DNA from: Bdellovibrio sp.
GTDB taxonomy: Bacteria > Bdellovibrionota > Bdellovibrionia > Bdellovibrionales > Bdellovibrionaceae
NCBI GenBank assembly: GCA_003176075.1
Contig: PSRN01000069.1
Coordinates: forward strand, 1 to 14,729
DNA length: 14,729 bases
Direction of reading: 5' to 3'
The notes beneath the pieces are model-generated. The model was not told where the DNA came from, searched no databases, and saw only the letters and a program-made list of their open reading frames with translations. Numbering within the stretch: position 1 is the stretch's first letter; each line of letters begins with the position of its first letter. The position numbers were made by a program, and so were the translations under genes. Shown here one piece after another: positions 6,043-13,679 of the stretch.

Positions 6043-7737
6043 ATGTCCAAGCTGGGCGAGATTTTAGTTAAGCAAGGCGTGGTCCGTCCGGATCAGTTGG
6101 CCCGCGCCATGGATGAACAACGAAAGAGCGGTTCGTCTCTTTCCGCCGTCCTTCTTGCGCAAGGAACTCTCAAAGACGCGCAGATTTTAAAAGCGCTTGA
6201 AAAGCACTACGGCGTTCCCGGCGTCGATCTCAACAGCTTTTCGATCCAGCCTGGAGTCATCGAACTGGTGAACCGGGATTTTTGCGAAAAGAACAAACTG
6301 ATTCCCCTTCAGAAGGTCGGGGAAACGACCCTTGTCGTCGCCTTGGCGGACCCCAACAACGTGCAGGCGCGGGACGACCTGCGATTTCTCACGCGGCGAA
6401 AGATTCAAATAGTGCTGGCCACCGAACATGCGATCACCACGGCCATCGACCGGCTTTACGGTACCAACGTTCGCGAAATCGTTAAAGAGGTCGAATCCAA
6501 TCTCGAGTTCGCTGACGACGTCGTTCTGCAAACCGAAGCCATAGACATGGGGGACCAGGACGACGAGGGGCCGATCATCAAGTTCGTCAATGCGATTCTT
6601 TCCGAAGCCATCCGCAAAAAGGCCTCGGACATTCATTTCGAGCCCTACGAAAAACGTTTCCGTGTCCGGTATCGCGTCGACGGTCTTATGATTGAAGCCT
6701 CATCACAACCGCCAGGTTCCTCGGCGGCCATCGCCAGCCGTCTGAAGATCATGTCCAAGCTCGACATCGCTGAAAAACGCCGGCCGCAGGATGGCCGTAT
6801 CAAAGTCCGTTACCGCGGCGGCAAGGATATGGACTTTCGTGTGAGCGTGATGCCAACCATCTGGGGAGAAAAAGTGGTGTTGCGTTTGTTGGATAAATCG
6901 AACCTGCAAGTGGACATGACAAAGCTGGGTTTCGAACCCGAGGATTTGACGATTTTCAAGGAGGCCATTGCCAGGCCCCAGGGCATGATCCTCATCACCG
7001 GTCCCACCGGTTCGGGGAAGACCACGACCATCTATTCAGCCCTCTATGAACTCAATAAACCTGACACCAATATCTCAACCGCCGAAGATCCGGTGGAATT
7101 CAATCTCGAAGGGATCAACCAGATGCAGGTCAACGCCGACATCGGACTGACCTTCGCAAACGCCCTGCGAACTTTCCTTCGGCAGGATCCGGATGTGATT
7201 ATGGTCGGTGAGATTCGCGACCTCGAAACCGCCGAGATCGCCGCCAAAGCCGCCAGCACCGGGCATCTGGTGGTGAGCACCCTGCACACCAACGACGCGC
7301 CTCAGACGATCTCTCGTCTCATGGAGATGGGTGTGGCTCCCTTTGTCGTCACCTCGACGGTGGAGCTGATTGTCGCGCAACGGCTGGTGGGAAAAGTTTG
7401 CGAGTCCTGCAAAACCCAAATCGACGTCAACGCCCCGGTTTTGCAAAATCTGGGCGTGGATCCGGCGGAAGTCGGGTCCTACCGAATCTTTCAAGGCAAG
7501 GGTTGCAATGTCTGCAACAACACCGGCATCAAGGGTCGGATCGCCATTTTTGAACTGATGCGTATTTCCGAAAGGCTGAAAGAGGCTATTCTGGCCGGCA
7601 AGAGCGCCCTCGAGTTTCGCATCATCGCCCGCGAAGAAGGGATGAGGACCCTGCGCCGATCCGCGTTGTTGAAATTAAAGCGCGGCGAGACGACAATTCA
7701 AGAGGTGCTTAACTCTTCCGTGAAGGACACAATATGA
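6043..7737 (+). CDS. pilB: type IV pilus extension ATPase PilB
   Basis: The 564-residue protein is the hexameric cytoplasmic ATPase that drives pilin polymerisation into the pilus. It has the N-terminal MshEN-type domain (about 1-140), then the GspE/PilB core. All key motifs are intact: Walker A GPTGSGKT (320-327), Asp box AEDPVEF (347-353), Walker B around VGEIRD with E390, His box TGHLVVSTLHTND (406-418, H408 and H415) and the tetracysteine zinc site C453, C456, C488, C491 that separates PilB/GspE from PilT. The order pilB, pilT slot, pilC, pilS, pilR and the high match to pilus rather than type II secretion neighbours support PilB over GspE. It is the first gene of the operon, and its stop overlaps the next start (ATGA). 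The ribosome-binding site is 15 bases upstream, longer than usual. Confidence 0.97.
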   Translation: MSKLGEILVKQGVVRPDQLARAMDEQRKSGSSLSAVLLAQGTLKDAQILKALEKHYGVPGVDLNSFSIQPGVIELVNRDFCEKNKLIPLQKVGETTLVVALADPNNVQARDDLRFLTRRKIQIVLATEHAITTAIDRLYGTNVREIVKEVESNLEFADDVVLQTEAIDMGDQDDEGPIIKFVNAILSEAIRKKASDIHFEPYEKRFRVRYRVDGLMIEASSQPPGSSAAIASRLKIMSKLDIAEKRRPQDGRIKVRYRGGKDMDFRVSVMPTIWGEKVVLRLLDKSNLQVDMTKLGFEPEDLTIFKEAIARPQGMILITGPTGSGKTTTIYSALYELNKPDTNISTAEDPVEFNLEGINQMQVNADIGLTFANALRTFLRQDPDVIMVGEIRDLETAEIAAKAASTGHLVVSTLHTNDAPQTISRLMEMGVAPFVVTSTVELIVAQRLVGKVCESCKTQIDVNAPVLQNLGVDPAEVGSYRIFQGKGCNVCNNTGIKGRIAIFELMRISERLKEAILAGKSALEFRIIAREEGMRTLRRSALLKLKRGETTIQEVLNSSVKDTI

Positions 7738-8786
7738 AGGACATTCCGAGCCTGGCCGCCCTGGCATTGGAGGCGAAAAACAAAGGTGCCCGCGCCCTTC
7801 GCGTATTTCCCGGCGAAGCCACGCAATACTTGGTGAATAACTCCTGGAAGCCCATCCAGGCGCCGCTTTTCAGTGCGGTTGAACGGCAGTCCTTGCTGCT
7901 TCCACTTCTCAATCATGAAGAACGGCAGACTCTGGAAGAAAGTGGCGTTGTCGAAAAATTTATTCGTCATACGAGCTTATTGGCGCGGGTGATGTTCGTT
8001 CTTCGAAACGAGGAATGGGGCGCGCAGCTTTCCTGGCAAAATGAGAAAGAATTGAGGCTTGCCGACTGGTCCGTGCCGCCTTTTTTGATCGAGAAATTGC
8101 AGCGTCAAAATGGATTCAATCTCATTTTCGGTCCGCCACTGAGTGGAAAATCGAGCCTCCGGCGCCTGCTGATGGATAAGCTCACTGAAATGAAACGGGA
8201 TTGTGTATTGTATTGCGACCAACCCGAATTTTCCAGGGATGATTTTTCTTTCCCGGCCGCTTCTTTACTGGGAACGAATTTGCCTCTTCATTCGCTGCTT
8301 TTCGTCGACTCTGATCAGGAAGAAGTTCAAAGAAAAGCGCTCCAGCTGGCGTTCGAGGGAAATTCCGTTGTCCTGGCGATGCGGAGTCGCAGCCTGCCGA
8401 CCGCCCTTTTTCGTCTTCTGAAGGTGGCTCAAACGGATGACGAAATTTTTTGGGCGTCGATTTCCGAGAGTTTCGTCAGTGCGCTGGGCGTCCGTTTGGT
8501 CCCTGGCCTTGAGTCCAGCGTGGGCGGTGCTGCCACGGGCGCCAGATTGCAACCCACCTTTGAATTGCTGGTGGATACCCCTGAAGCAAAGGATTGTCTC
8601 CGGCAAGGAACCGTCTTTCGTCTCGTTGAGATCATGTCAAAGGGTGGCGATACGTCGGGTATGAGGACGCTGAATCAGGCGCTCCTTCAACTGTTGATCA
8701 AGCGACGGATCGAACTGCGTGTGGGTTTCGATGAATCGCCAAAACCGCAGGAACTTGATCACCTCTTGAGGGACGTCGGAGTGTAA
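7734..8786 (+). CDS. degenerate PilT-like ATPase
   Basis: The 350-residue protein sits in the pilT position and aligns with PilT along its length: an N-terminal domain (1-about 115), a P-loop, and a PilT-like C-terminus (LVPGLE near 255-260, ELLVDTP 277-283, GMRTLNQALLQLL 309-321). Walker A is present but altered (GPPLSGKS, 133-140). By my alignment the Walker B VGEMRD is VDSDQE here (catalytic Glu to S193), the His box TGH is EGN, TLHT is AMRS (216-219), and the AIRNLIRE motif needed for retraction in studied PilT proteins is EAKDCLRQ (284-291). It may bind but probably not hydrolyse ATP efficiently. It may modulate PilB, or hetero-oligomerise with a true PilT encoded elsewhere (inference). 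The start overlaps the pilB stop by four bases and has AAGGA six bases upstream, so it is translationally coupled. There is no frameshift or early stop, so it is not a plain pseudogene. Confidence 0.85.
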   Translation: MKDIPSLAALALEAKNKGARALRVFPGEATQYLVNNSWKPIQAPLFSAVERQSLLLPLLNHEERQTLEESGVVEKFIRHTSLLARVMFVLRNEEWGAQLSWQNEKELRLADWSVPPFLIEKLQRQNGFNLIFGPPLSGKSSLRRLLMDKLTEMKRDCVLYCDQPEFSRDDFSFPAASLLGTNLPLHSLLFVDSDQEEVQRKALQLAFEGNSVVLAMRSRSLPTALFRLLKVAQTDDEIFWASISESFVSALGVRLVPGLESSVGGAATGARLQPTFELLVDTPEAKDCLRQGTVFRLVEIMSKGGDTSGMRTLNQALLQLLIKRRIELRVGFDESPKPQELDHLLRDVGV

Positions 8787-8795
8787 ACGCCCGTG

Positions 8796-8844
8796 GCGTG
8801 TGCGGAGGTGCCGAAGGCACCGACTTGAGCAGCGCCGCCCACGC
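8796..8844. repeat. REP-like palindromic element between pilT-like gene and pilC
   Basis: The perfect hairpin GGTGCC-GAA-GGCACC (8807-8821) is framed by outer arms GCGTGTGCGG (8796-8805) and CCGCCCACGC (8835-8844), which pair with one mismatch. The 30-bp unit 8801-8830 is, in reverse orientation, 25 to 26 of 30 identical to each of the two tandem units inside pilS. There is no T tract, so it is a structured spacer or RNA-processing site rather than a terminator. Confidence 0.75.
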
Positions 8845-8869
8845 TGACAAGAAGCGCCCTCTGACTCTA

Positions 8870-8878
8870 GGGGGGGGG
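8870..8878 (+). repeat. G9 homopolymer tract at the pilC ribosome-binding site
   Basis: Nine consecutive G's end three bases before the pilC ATG (8882) and are the only Shine-Dalgarno-like sequence there. Changes in tract length would shift the spacing between the G-rich site and the start codon. Confidence 0.7.
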
Positions 8879-8881
8879 TTC

Positions 8882-10111
8882 ATGGCTCGCTTCGTATATC
8901 AAGCCCGATCGGCCAACGGCCAAGTGCAAACAGGTCAGCTCGAAGCCGCGACTGAGCAAGAAGCGGCGAGCCGGTTGCGCTCCAAACAACTGACGCCCCT
9001 TCGGCTCGTCAAAGCCGGCGGCGTGACCAAAGCAAAATCCAGCCCCGCGGGAAGCAAGCCTTTCTTCCGCCGCGGCGTCAAGTCGCGTGAATTGCAAATT
9101 TTCACCCGTCAATTTTCAACCTTAATCAACGCCGGTATTCCGATCGTCGACTCTCTCCAGATTCTCGCCGAGGGCAAGGGCAACCAGGCGCTGAAGGATA
9201 CTGTGTCCAGTGTCAAGACTTCCATTGAAGGCGGAAAACGCTTGGGGGACGCGATGGGCGCCCACCCCGCCGTTTTCAGCCGATTTTTTGTCAACATGGT
9301 CCGCGCCGGTGAAGAAGCCGGTATTCTTGACACCATTCTCATGCGGATGTCCCAGTATATGGAAAAAGCGGAGAAGCTGAAGAAGCAGATTAAAGGCGCG
9401 ATGGTTTACCCTGGCGCCATTGTGTCCGTCGCCGTCATTGTAGTCGTCGGCATTTTGGTCTTTATTATTCCGCGCTTCCAGGATCTTTACAAGAGCGCCC
9501 ACAAGGACCTTCCGGCCCTCACGCAAATGGTCGTCGCGTTGTCGGGATTCTTCATTCAAAGATGGTACATCGTGATCTCCGCGGTCGTCGGTGTCCCCTG
9601 GGGTTTGACTTCATATTACAAATCCAATGAAGGGCGGGCCCTATTTGATCGAATCCTTATCCGTTCGCCCATCTTTGGTGATCTGATTCAAAAATCCAGC
9701 GTGGCCAAGATGTCGAGAACCCTTTCAACGCTTTTGTCGTCAGGGGTCAGCGTCGTTGACGCTCTCGACATCGCCGCGAAAACCGCGGGAAATGTGGTTA
9801 TCGAGGACGCCCTGGTCCGCAGCAAGGAGGCCGTCATCTCGGGCCGCCCCTTGGCCGCCCCGCTCGCGAAAGAACCGATGATCCCTGAAATGGTCACGCA
9901 AATGATCACCATCGGGGAGAAGTCGGGAACCCTGGATCAAATGCTTGGCAAAATAGCCGACTTCTATGAGGACGACGTGGAAAACGCGGTCAAGGCCTTC
10001 ACGTCACTGATCGAGCCCATCCTGATGGTGGTTCTCGGCGCGGTGATCGCGGTCCTGGTTTTGGCCATGTATTTGCCGGTATTCGATATGGCCTCAACCG
10101 CCGTCGGGTAA
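8882..10111 (+). CDS. pilC: type IV pilus inner-membrane platform protein PilC
   Basis: The 409-residue protein is the PilC/GspF-family platform that couples the ATPases to pilin assembly. It starts with the family-typical MARFVYQARSANGQ and has two T2SSF domains (about 73-196 and 275-398), each with a conserved four-helix bundle and the matching NMVRAGEEAG (137-146) and MITIGEKSGTL (341-351) signatures, plus three membrane segments (about 174-196, 226-244, 377-399). I chose 8882 over the in-frame GTG at 8798: the 28 extra residues would be translated from the palindromic element and the G9 tract, and PilC proteins normally begin at MAxF. The gap to the PilT-like gene is 95 bases. All pieces expected for function are present. 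Confidence 0.95.
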   Translation: MARFVYQARSANGQVQTGQLEAATEQEAASRLRSKQLTPLRLVKAGGVTKAKSSPAGSKPFFRRGVKSRELQIFTRQFSTLINAGIPIVDSLQILAEGKGNQALKDTVSSVKTSIEGGKRLGDAMGAHPAVFSRFFVNMVRAGEEAGILDTILMRMSQYMEKAEKLKKQIKGAMVYPGAIVSVAVIVVVGILVFIIPRFQDLYKSAHKDLPALTQMVVALSGFFIQRWYIVISAVVGVPWGLTSYYKSNEGRALFDRILIRSPIFGDLIQKSSVAKMSRTLSTLLSSGVSVVDALDIAAKTAGNVVIEDALVRSKEAVISGRPLAAPLAKEPMIPEMVTQMITIGEKSGTLDQMLGKIADFYEDDVENAVKAFTSLIEPILMVVLGAVIAVLVLAMYLPVFDMASTAVG

Positions 10112-10119
10112 ACAAGAGG

Positions 10120-10149
10120 GTTAACAGGGGGAGAGTTAACAGGGGGAGA
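10120..10149 (+). repeat. 15-bp tandem duplication carrying the pilS ribosome-binding site
   Basis: GTTAACAGGGGGAGA occurs twice back to back (10120-10134 and 10135-10149), giving two Shine-Dalgarno-like AGGGGGAG sites in the 47-base pilC-pilS gap. The nearer ends about 11 bases before the pilS ATG. The flanks (GGTAAACAAGAGG before, TTAAACAG after) look like decayed further copies. Confidence 0.85.
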
Positions 10150-10158
10150 TTAAACAGA

Positions 10159-11796
10159 ATGGGTGATCGGTTTCCGCTTGAGCGCACTCTCGTGCAGGCA
10201 ATTCGCGCCGGCGTCTATCTGGTTGTTATCTTGTTGGCGATCATCCACCATTTTTACCAAAGACAGTTCTTCAGCTGGGAAATTTACCGCAATTTCTATC
10301 TTGTCGCCGCCTTTGGACTGATCCTCCCCGTCGCCTCACTTCCTCTCTTGAACGGGTTTTTCAACCGCCGCTGGCTGGTGGCGTTCAGTTTCGGTGTCGA
10401 TATTTTCTTGATTTCAGCCCTACTATTGACAAGCCGCTTGAACGAATCGATTTTTTTGTTCTTTTATCTGATTGAAATCATTCTGTGCGGTCTTGTTTTT
10501 CAACTGCAGGGAGCTCTCCTTCTCGCGCTGACGGCGTCGGTGAGTTCCACGGGAATCCTGCTTTTTGGCGAAGAGGTCAAATCCATGGATTTCTTCTTCG
10601 TTCTTCTGCTGAACAATATCGCCCTCTTTTCAGTGGCTTGGATTTCGGGCTTTTTGGCTGAACAGCTGGAGCTTCAAGGCCTCAATCTCGCGGACCTGCG
10701 AAAACTCAATCAGTCCATCGTCGAAACCATCCCCAGCGGACTTCTCACCGTGCTTCATTCCGGAAAAATCGTTCAATTCAACCACGGCGCGGAACTGATC
10801 TTCCGCGACCGCCTCCAGGTCGGCGGACATCTACAGTCCCTTTTTCCTCAAGTAGGTGCCTTCAGCGCCTCCGCCGCCCAAGTCGGTGCCCATGGCACCT
10901 CCGCAGAGCACAACAATTTCCAGATCGAGGCCCATCCGGAGAAATTCGAGGTTCGATTCAACGAAGGCAACGAAGTGCGTGTCCTCAGTCTTAAGATTTT
11001 GCCCCAGATCTCCCACGCTGATCCGACTTTTCTGGTCGTCGTCGAGGACGAAACGCAAGTCCGTCAGTTGGAGCTCGCCGTCCGCCAATCCGAAAAGCTC
11101 GCGGCCGTGGGCCAGCTTGCCGCCGGCATCGCCCACGAAATCCGCAATCCCCTGGCGGGCATCAGCGGATCGGTTGAGCTTTTAAGCCAGCACCATCGGG
11201 CCGAAGATGATCAGCGCCTCAAAAAGATCATCATGAAGGAAATCGACCGCCTGAACACGTTGATTTCGGAATTCCTGGATTTCGCGAAGCCCGAACAACC
11301 TCCGGTCGAACGTTTCGACCTGGCCCCGCTGCTGCACGAGGTGCTTGAACATGCCAAACACTCCCCCCAACTGCGCCAAGACGTCCGCCAAGTGAAGGAA
11401 TGGTCACCCCCGCTTCTGATTCGCGGCCACCGCGACAAGCTCAAGCAAGCCTTTTTGAACGTGGTCATCAATTCATACCAGGCCATGGCTGAGATTGAAC
11501 ACCCCACGCTGGAGGTTCGCGCTTGGGTCGAACAGGACCAGCTCAAAGTCCAGATCGTCGACAACGGTTCGGGGATGGATGAAAAAACGCAAGCGAGGAT
11601 CTTTGAGCCCTTTATGACGACCAAACCGCGGGGCACGGGTCTTGGGCTGGCCATCACCCATAAGATCATCGAAAGTCACCAGGGGAGGATCTTTGTCGAG
11701 AGCGATAAAGGTCGAGGCACAAAAATGAATATTCTGTTTCCCGTCCTGGCGGAGCTCTCATCCAGATCCCCTTCGTCGGTGCCTGAAAAGGTTTGA
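10159..11796 (+). CDS. pilS: pilus sensor histidine kinase PilS
   Basis: The 545-residue kinase has a short basic N-terminus, about six membrane segments within 15-165, a PAS region (about 185-300), and a HisKA/HATPase_c core. The phosphorylated residue is H326 in AHEIRNPLAG; the N box has N438 (NVVINSYQAM), G1 is DNGSGM (468-473) and G2 is GTGLGLAI (492-499). The six-segment membrane part with little periplasmic sequence and the position next to pilR match PilS, which in Pseudomonas senses pilin levels in the membrane. The PAS region contains two 10-residue repeats, QVGAFSASAA and QVGAHGTSAE (about 231-250), encoded by tandem copies of the palindromic element also found before pilC, an unusual coding insertion. 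Start: ATG at 10159 with duplicated G-rich ribosome-binding sites upstream. The gene ends 73 bases before pilR. Confidence 0.92.
   Translation: MGDRFPLERTLVQAIRAGVYLVVILLAIIHHFYQRQFFSWEIYRNFYLVAAFGLILPVASLPLLNGFFNRRWLVAFSFGVDIFLISALLLTSRLNESIFLFFYLIEIILCGLVFQLQGALLLALTASVSSTGILLFGEEVKSMDFFFVLLLNNIALFSVAWISGFLAEQLELQGLNLADLRKLNQSIVETIPSGLLTVLHSGKIVQFNHGAELIFRDRLQVGGHLQSLFPQVGAFSASAAQVGAHGTSAEHNNFQIEAHPEKFEVRFNEGNEVRVLSLKILPQISHADPTFLVVVEDETQVRQLELAVRQSEKLAAVGQLAAGIAHEIRNPLAGISGSVELLSQHHRAEDDQRLKKIIMKEIDRLNTLISEFLDFAKPEQPPVERFDLAPLLHEVLEHAKHSPQLRQDVRQVKEWSPPLLIRGHRDKLKQAFLNVVINSYQAMAEIEHPTLEVRAWVEQDQLKVQIVDNGSGMDEKTQARIFEPFMTTKPRGTGLGLAITHKIIESHQGRIFVESDKGRGTKMNILFPVLAELSSRSPSSVPEKV
10846..10905 (+). 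repeat. two tandem in-frame REP-like units inside pilS
   Basis: Two adjacent 30-bp units (10846-10875, 10876-10905) share CAAGT(A/C)GGTGCC and the (A/G)GC(G/A)CCTCCGC half. Unit two keeps a perfect GGTGCC-CAT-GGCACC palindrome; unit one has GGTGCC-TTC-AGCGCC with decayed pairing. Both match the 8801-8830 element in the opposite orientation. Period 30 keeps the pilS frame. Confidence 0.8.
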
Positions 11797-11851
11797 AAAA
11801 ATCCTGACCAATCACGAGAATAGAAATGTATTGGCCGTCACGAACGCGTCC

Positions 11852-11859
11852 GGGGGGGG
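11852..11859 (+). repeat. G8 tract at the pilR ribosome-binding site
   Basis: Eight G's followed by AGA form the Shine-Dalgarno region of pilR, ending about eight to ten bases before the ATG at 11870. Confidence 0.7.
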
Positions 11860-11869
11860 AGATTTCAAA

Positions 11870-13276
11870 ATGAAGTCAAGAGTGCTGGTCGTCGATGACG
11901 AGGAATCGATTCGCGAATTCCTTGAAATCATGCTGAAAAAGGAAGGCTACGAGGTCGCCAACGCGGAAGACGGATTGAAAGCCAAAGAGCTTCTCGCCAA
12001 GCGGGCCTTTGACATGATCATTTCGGACCTGCAGATGCCCAACATGAACGGCTTGGAACTCTTGAAGCACGTCAAGGAAAACTATCCCGACCTGGTGTTT
12101 ATGATGATCACCGCCTTCGGCACGACCGAAACCGCCGTTGAAGCCATGAAGATCGGCGCGTACGACTACCTCACGAAACCTTTCAAGATCGATGAAGTCC
12201 GCATCAACGTCGCCAACGCCCTACGTTCCAGGAACCTCGAAGTCGAGAACCGAACCCTCAAGAAGGAATTGACAAAAGAATATTCCTTTCAAAATATCGT
12301 CGGCAATTCCGAAGCGATGCACCGGATCTTCGATTTGATCAAACGCGTCTCCATGGCCCCCTCGAATATACTGATCACCGGGGAATCGGGGACCGGCAAA
12401 GAAGTCGTGGCCAAAGCCATCCACTACAACGGGCCGCTGAAGGAAAAGCCCTTTGTCACCATCAATTGCGGCGCCATCCCCGAGCAACTGATGGAATCCG
12501 AAATGTTTGGCCATAAAAAAGGGTCTTTCACCAGCGCCATCGCCGACAAGCCGGGTTTGTTTGAAGTCGCCGACGGGGGTACCCTTTTCCTGGATGAGGT
12601 GGGAGAACTGCCGCTGAATATCCAAGTCAAATTGCTGCGGGCGTTGCAGGAGAGAGTCATCCGCCGGGTGGGAGCCAACGAGGACATCAAGGTGGATGTC
12701 CGCATCATCGCGGCGACCAATCGCGACCTCGAAGACATGGTCAAGGCCGGAACTTTCCGTCAAGATTTGTATTACCGCCTCAACGTGATCAATATTCGCA
12801 CCCCCGCCCTGCGCGAACGCAAGGACGACATTCCCCTGCTCGCCAACTATTTTCTCAAGAAATACAACGAGCGCCTGGGAAAAACCGTGCAGGGAATCAG
12901 CGTCGAAGCGATGGAAATTCTCAAGAAATATGATTACCCCGGCAATGTTCGCGAGCTTGAAAACGTCATCGAACGCACGGTGGCTCTCGAGGGCGGCGCC
13001 ACGATTCTTCCCGAGAGTCTCCCCCCCATCGTCAATACCCCGACCGGACGAAAAATGGCCTCCAGCCATGAAATCGAGATTGGACCCGATGGCATTGATC
13101 TCGACAAGGTGCTGGGACAAATCGAAAAGGAATTGCTGATCAAGGCCATTCACAGCGCCGGCGGCATCAAGAAACGCGGCGCTAAGCTTCTTCACATCAC
13201 CTTTCGTTCGATGCGGTACCGGGTTGAAAAATACAACCTCGGCACCATGGACGACGAAGAAGGCGATGAAGAGTAA
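11870..13276 (+). CDS. pilR: sigma54-dependent response regulator PilR
   Basis: The 468-residue NtrC-family activator has a receiver domain (D53 in ISDLQMP, K103 in LTKPF), an AAA+ domain with Walker A GESGTGKE (171-178), Walker B GGTLFLDEVGEL (D242, E243) and arginine-finger region FRQDLYYRLN, and a C-terminal FIS-type helix-turn-helix (KRGAKLLHITFRSMRYRVEKY). Phosphorylated by PilS, it should activate sigma54 transcription of pilin genes, which lie outside this window. The sigma54-contact loop reads GSFTSA (218-223) instead of the usual GAFTGA/GSFTGA. I chose ATG 11870 because it gives the typical MKSRVLVVDDEES start with a G-rich site upstream; an in-frame TTG at 11831 would add 13 residues encoded across the G8 tract. 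It ends 21 bases before a convergent gene. Confidence 0.94.
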   Translation: MKSRVLVVDDEESIREFLEIMLKKEGYEVANAEDGLKAKELLAKRAFDMIISDLQMPNMNGLELLKHVKENYPDLVFMMITAFGTTETAVEAMKIGAYDYLTKPFKIDEVRINVANALRSRNLEVENRTLKKELTKEYSFQNIVGNSEAMHRIFDLIKRVSMAPSNILITGESGTGKEVVAKAIHYNGPLKEKPFVTINCGAIPEQLMESEMFGHKKGSFTSAIADKPGLFEVADGGTLFLDEVGELPLNIQVKLLRALQERVIRRVGANEDIKVDVRIIAATNRDLEDMVKAGTFRQDLYYRLNVINIRTPALRERKDDIPLLANYFLKKYNERLGKTVQGISVEAMEILKKYDYPGNVRELENVIERTVALEGGATILPESLPPIVNTPTGRKMASSHEIEIGPDGIDLDKVLGQIEKELLIKAIHSAGGIKKRGAKLLHITFRSMRYRVEKYNLGTMDDEEGDEE

Positions 13277-13297
13277 GCACTCCTTCGACTGCCGTCG

Positions 13298-13657
13298 TCA
13301 CAGGGGTTTACACGTTTTCAGGGTATCGACAAGGACGTCTGTTCCTTTTTGCGTTTGAAAAACCCCGGCGTGCGTATACTTTTTGTCTTCGACCTGAACC
13401 TTCTCTTCGGCGTGAACCATGACCTTGTACTCGTCCGTAGGTTTTGCCGGGGTTTCGAGATAGATCGGTCCTTTGAAATTCGGATGTTCGGTTTTGAGAA
13501 GTTCGAGGTCAGCCACTTTTCTTCCATCCTGCTCCAGTTCGCCTTTCATTCCTTGCGTCTTGAAGACGTATCTGTGGTCTCCATCCTCGCACAGAATGCC
13601 AGTGGCAAAGGCCGATGCGCTCATCAGGGTTGCTGCCAAGAATAATAATTTCACCAT
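13298..13657 (-). CDS. small secreted protein of unknown function
   Basis: I do not recognise this 119-residue protein. It has a signal peptide (MVKLLFLAATLMSASAFA, likely cut after residue 18), then a mature domain of about 100 residues with two cysteines, C23 near its start and C116 near its end, which could form one closing disulfide. The sequence alternates short charged strands (HRYVFKTQ, YKVMVHAEEK) and looks like a small beta protein. I chose the ATG at 13657 over an upstream in-frame ATG at 13708 because AGGAGG lies directly before it and the signal peptide then starts at residue 1. The ribosome-binding site can pair with a CCTCC upstream (see hairpin). It is convergent with pilR with 21 bases between stops and no clear terminator. 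Confidence 0.8.
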   Translation of the reverse strand: MVKLLFLAATLMSASAFATGILCEDGDHRYVFKTQGMKGELEQDGRKVADLELLKTEHPNFKGPIYLETPAKPTDEYKVMVHAEEKVQVEDKKYTHAGVFQTQKGTDVLVDTLKTCKPL

Positions 13658-13661
13658 AAAA

Positions 13662-13679
13662 CCTCCTTTTGTTTGGAGG
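13662..13679 (-). promoter_or_regulatory. hairpin masking the ribosome-binding site
   Basis: On the - strand mRNA, CCTCC (from + strand 13675-13679) can pair with the GGAGG ribosome-binding site (13662-13666) of the 13657 gene across an 8-base A-rich loop. A 5-bp G/C-rich stem of this kind could hold back translation, for example as a temperature-sensitive switch, but chance is possible. Confidence 0.35.

Noticed and set aside
8798..8881. In-frame GTG start giving a 28-residue extension of PilC
   Set aside because: The extension would be encoded by the palindromic repeat and the G9 tract, and PilC proteins start at MAxF.
12221..13195. 324-codon - strand frame antisense to pilR
   Set aside because: It is a typical shadow of a high-GC3 coding gene; pilR is unambiguous on the + strand.
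13281..13300. Terminator between pilR and the convergent gene (CGAC-TGCC-GTCG)
   Set aside because: Only a 4-bp stem and no T tract on either strand.
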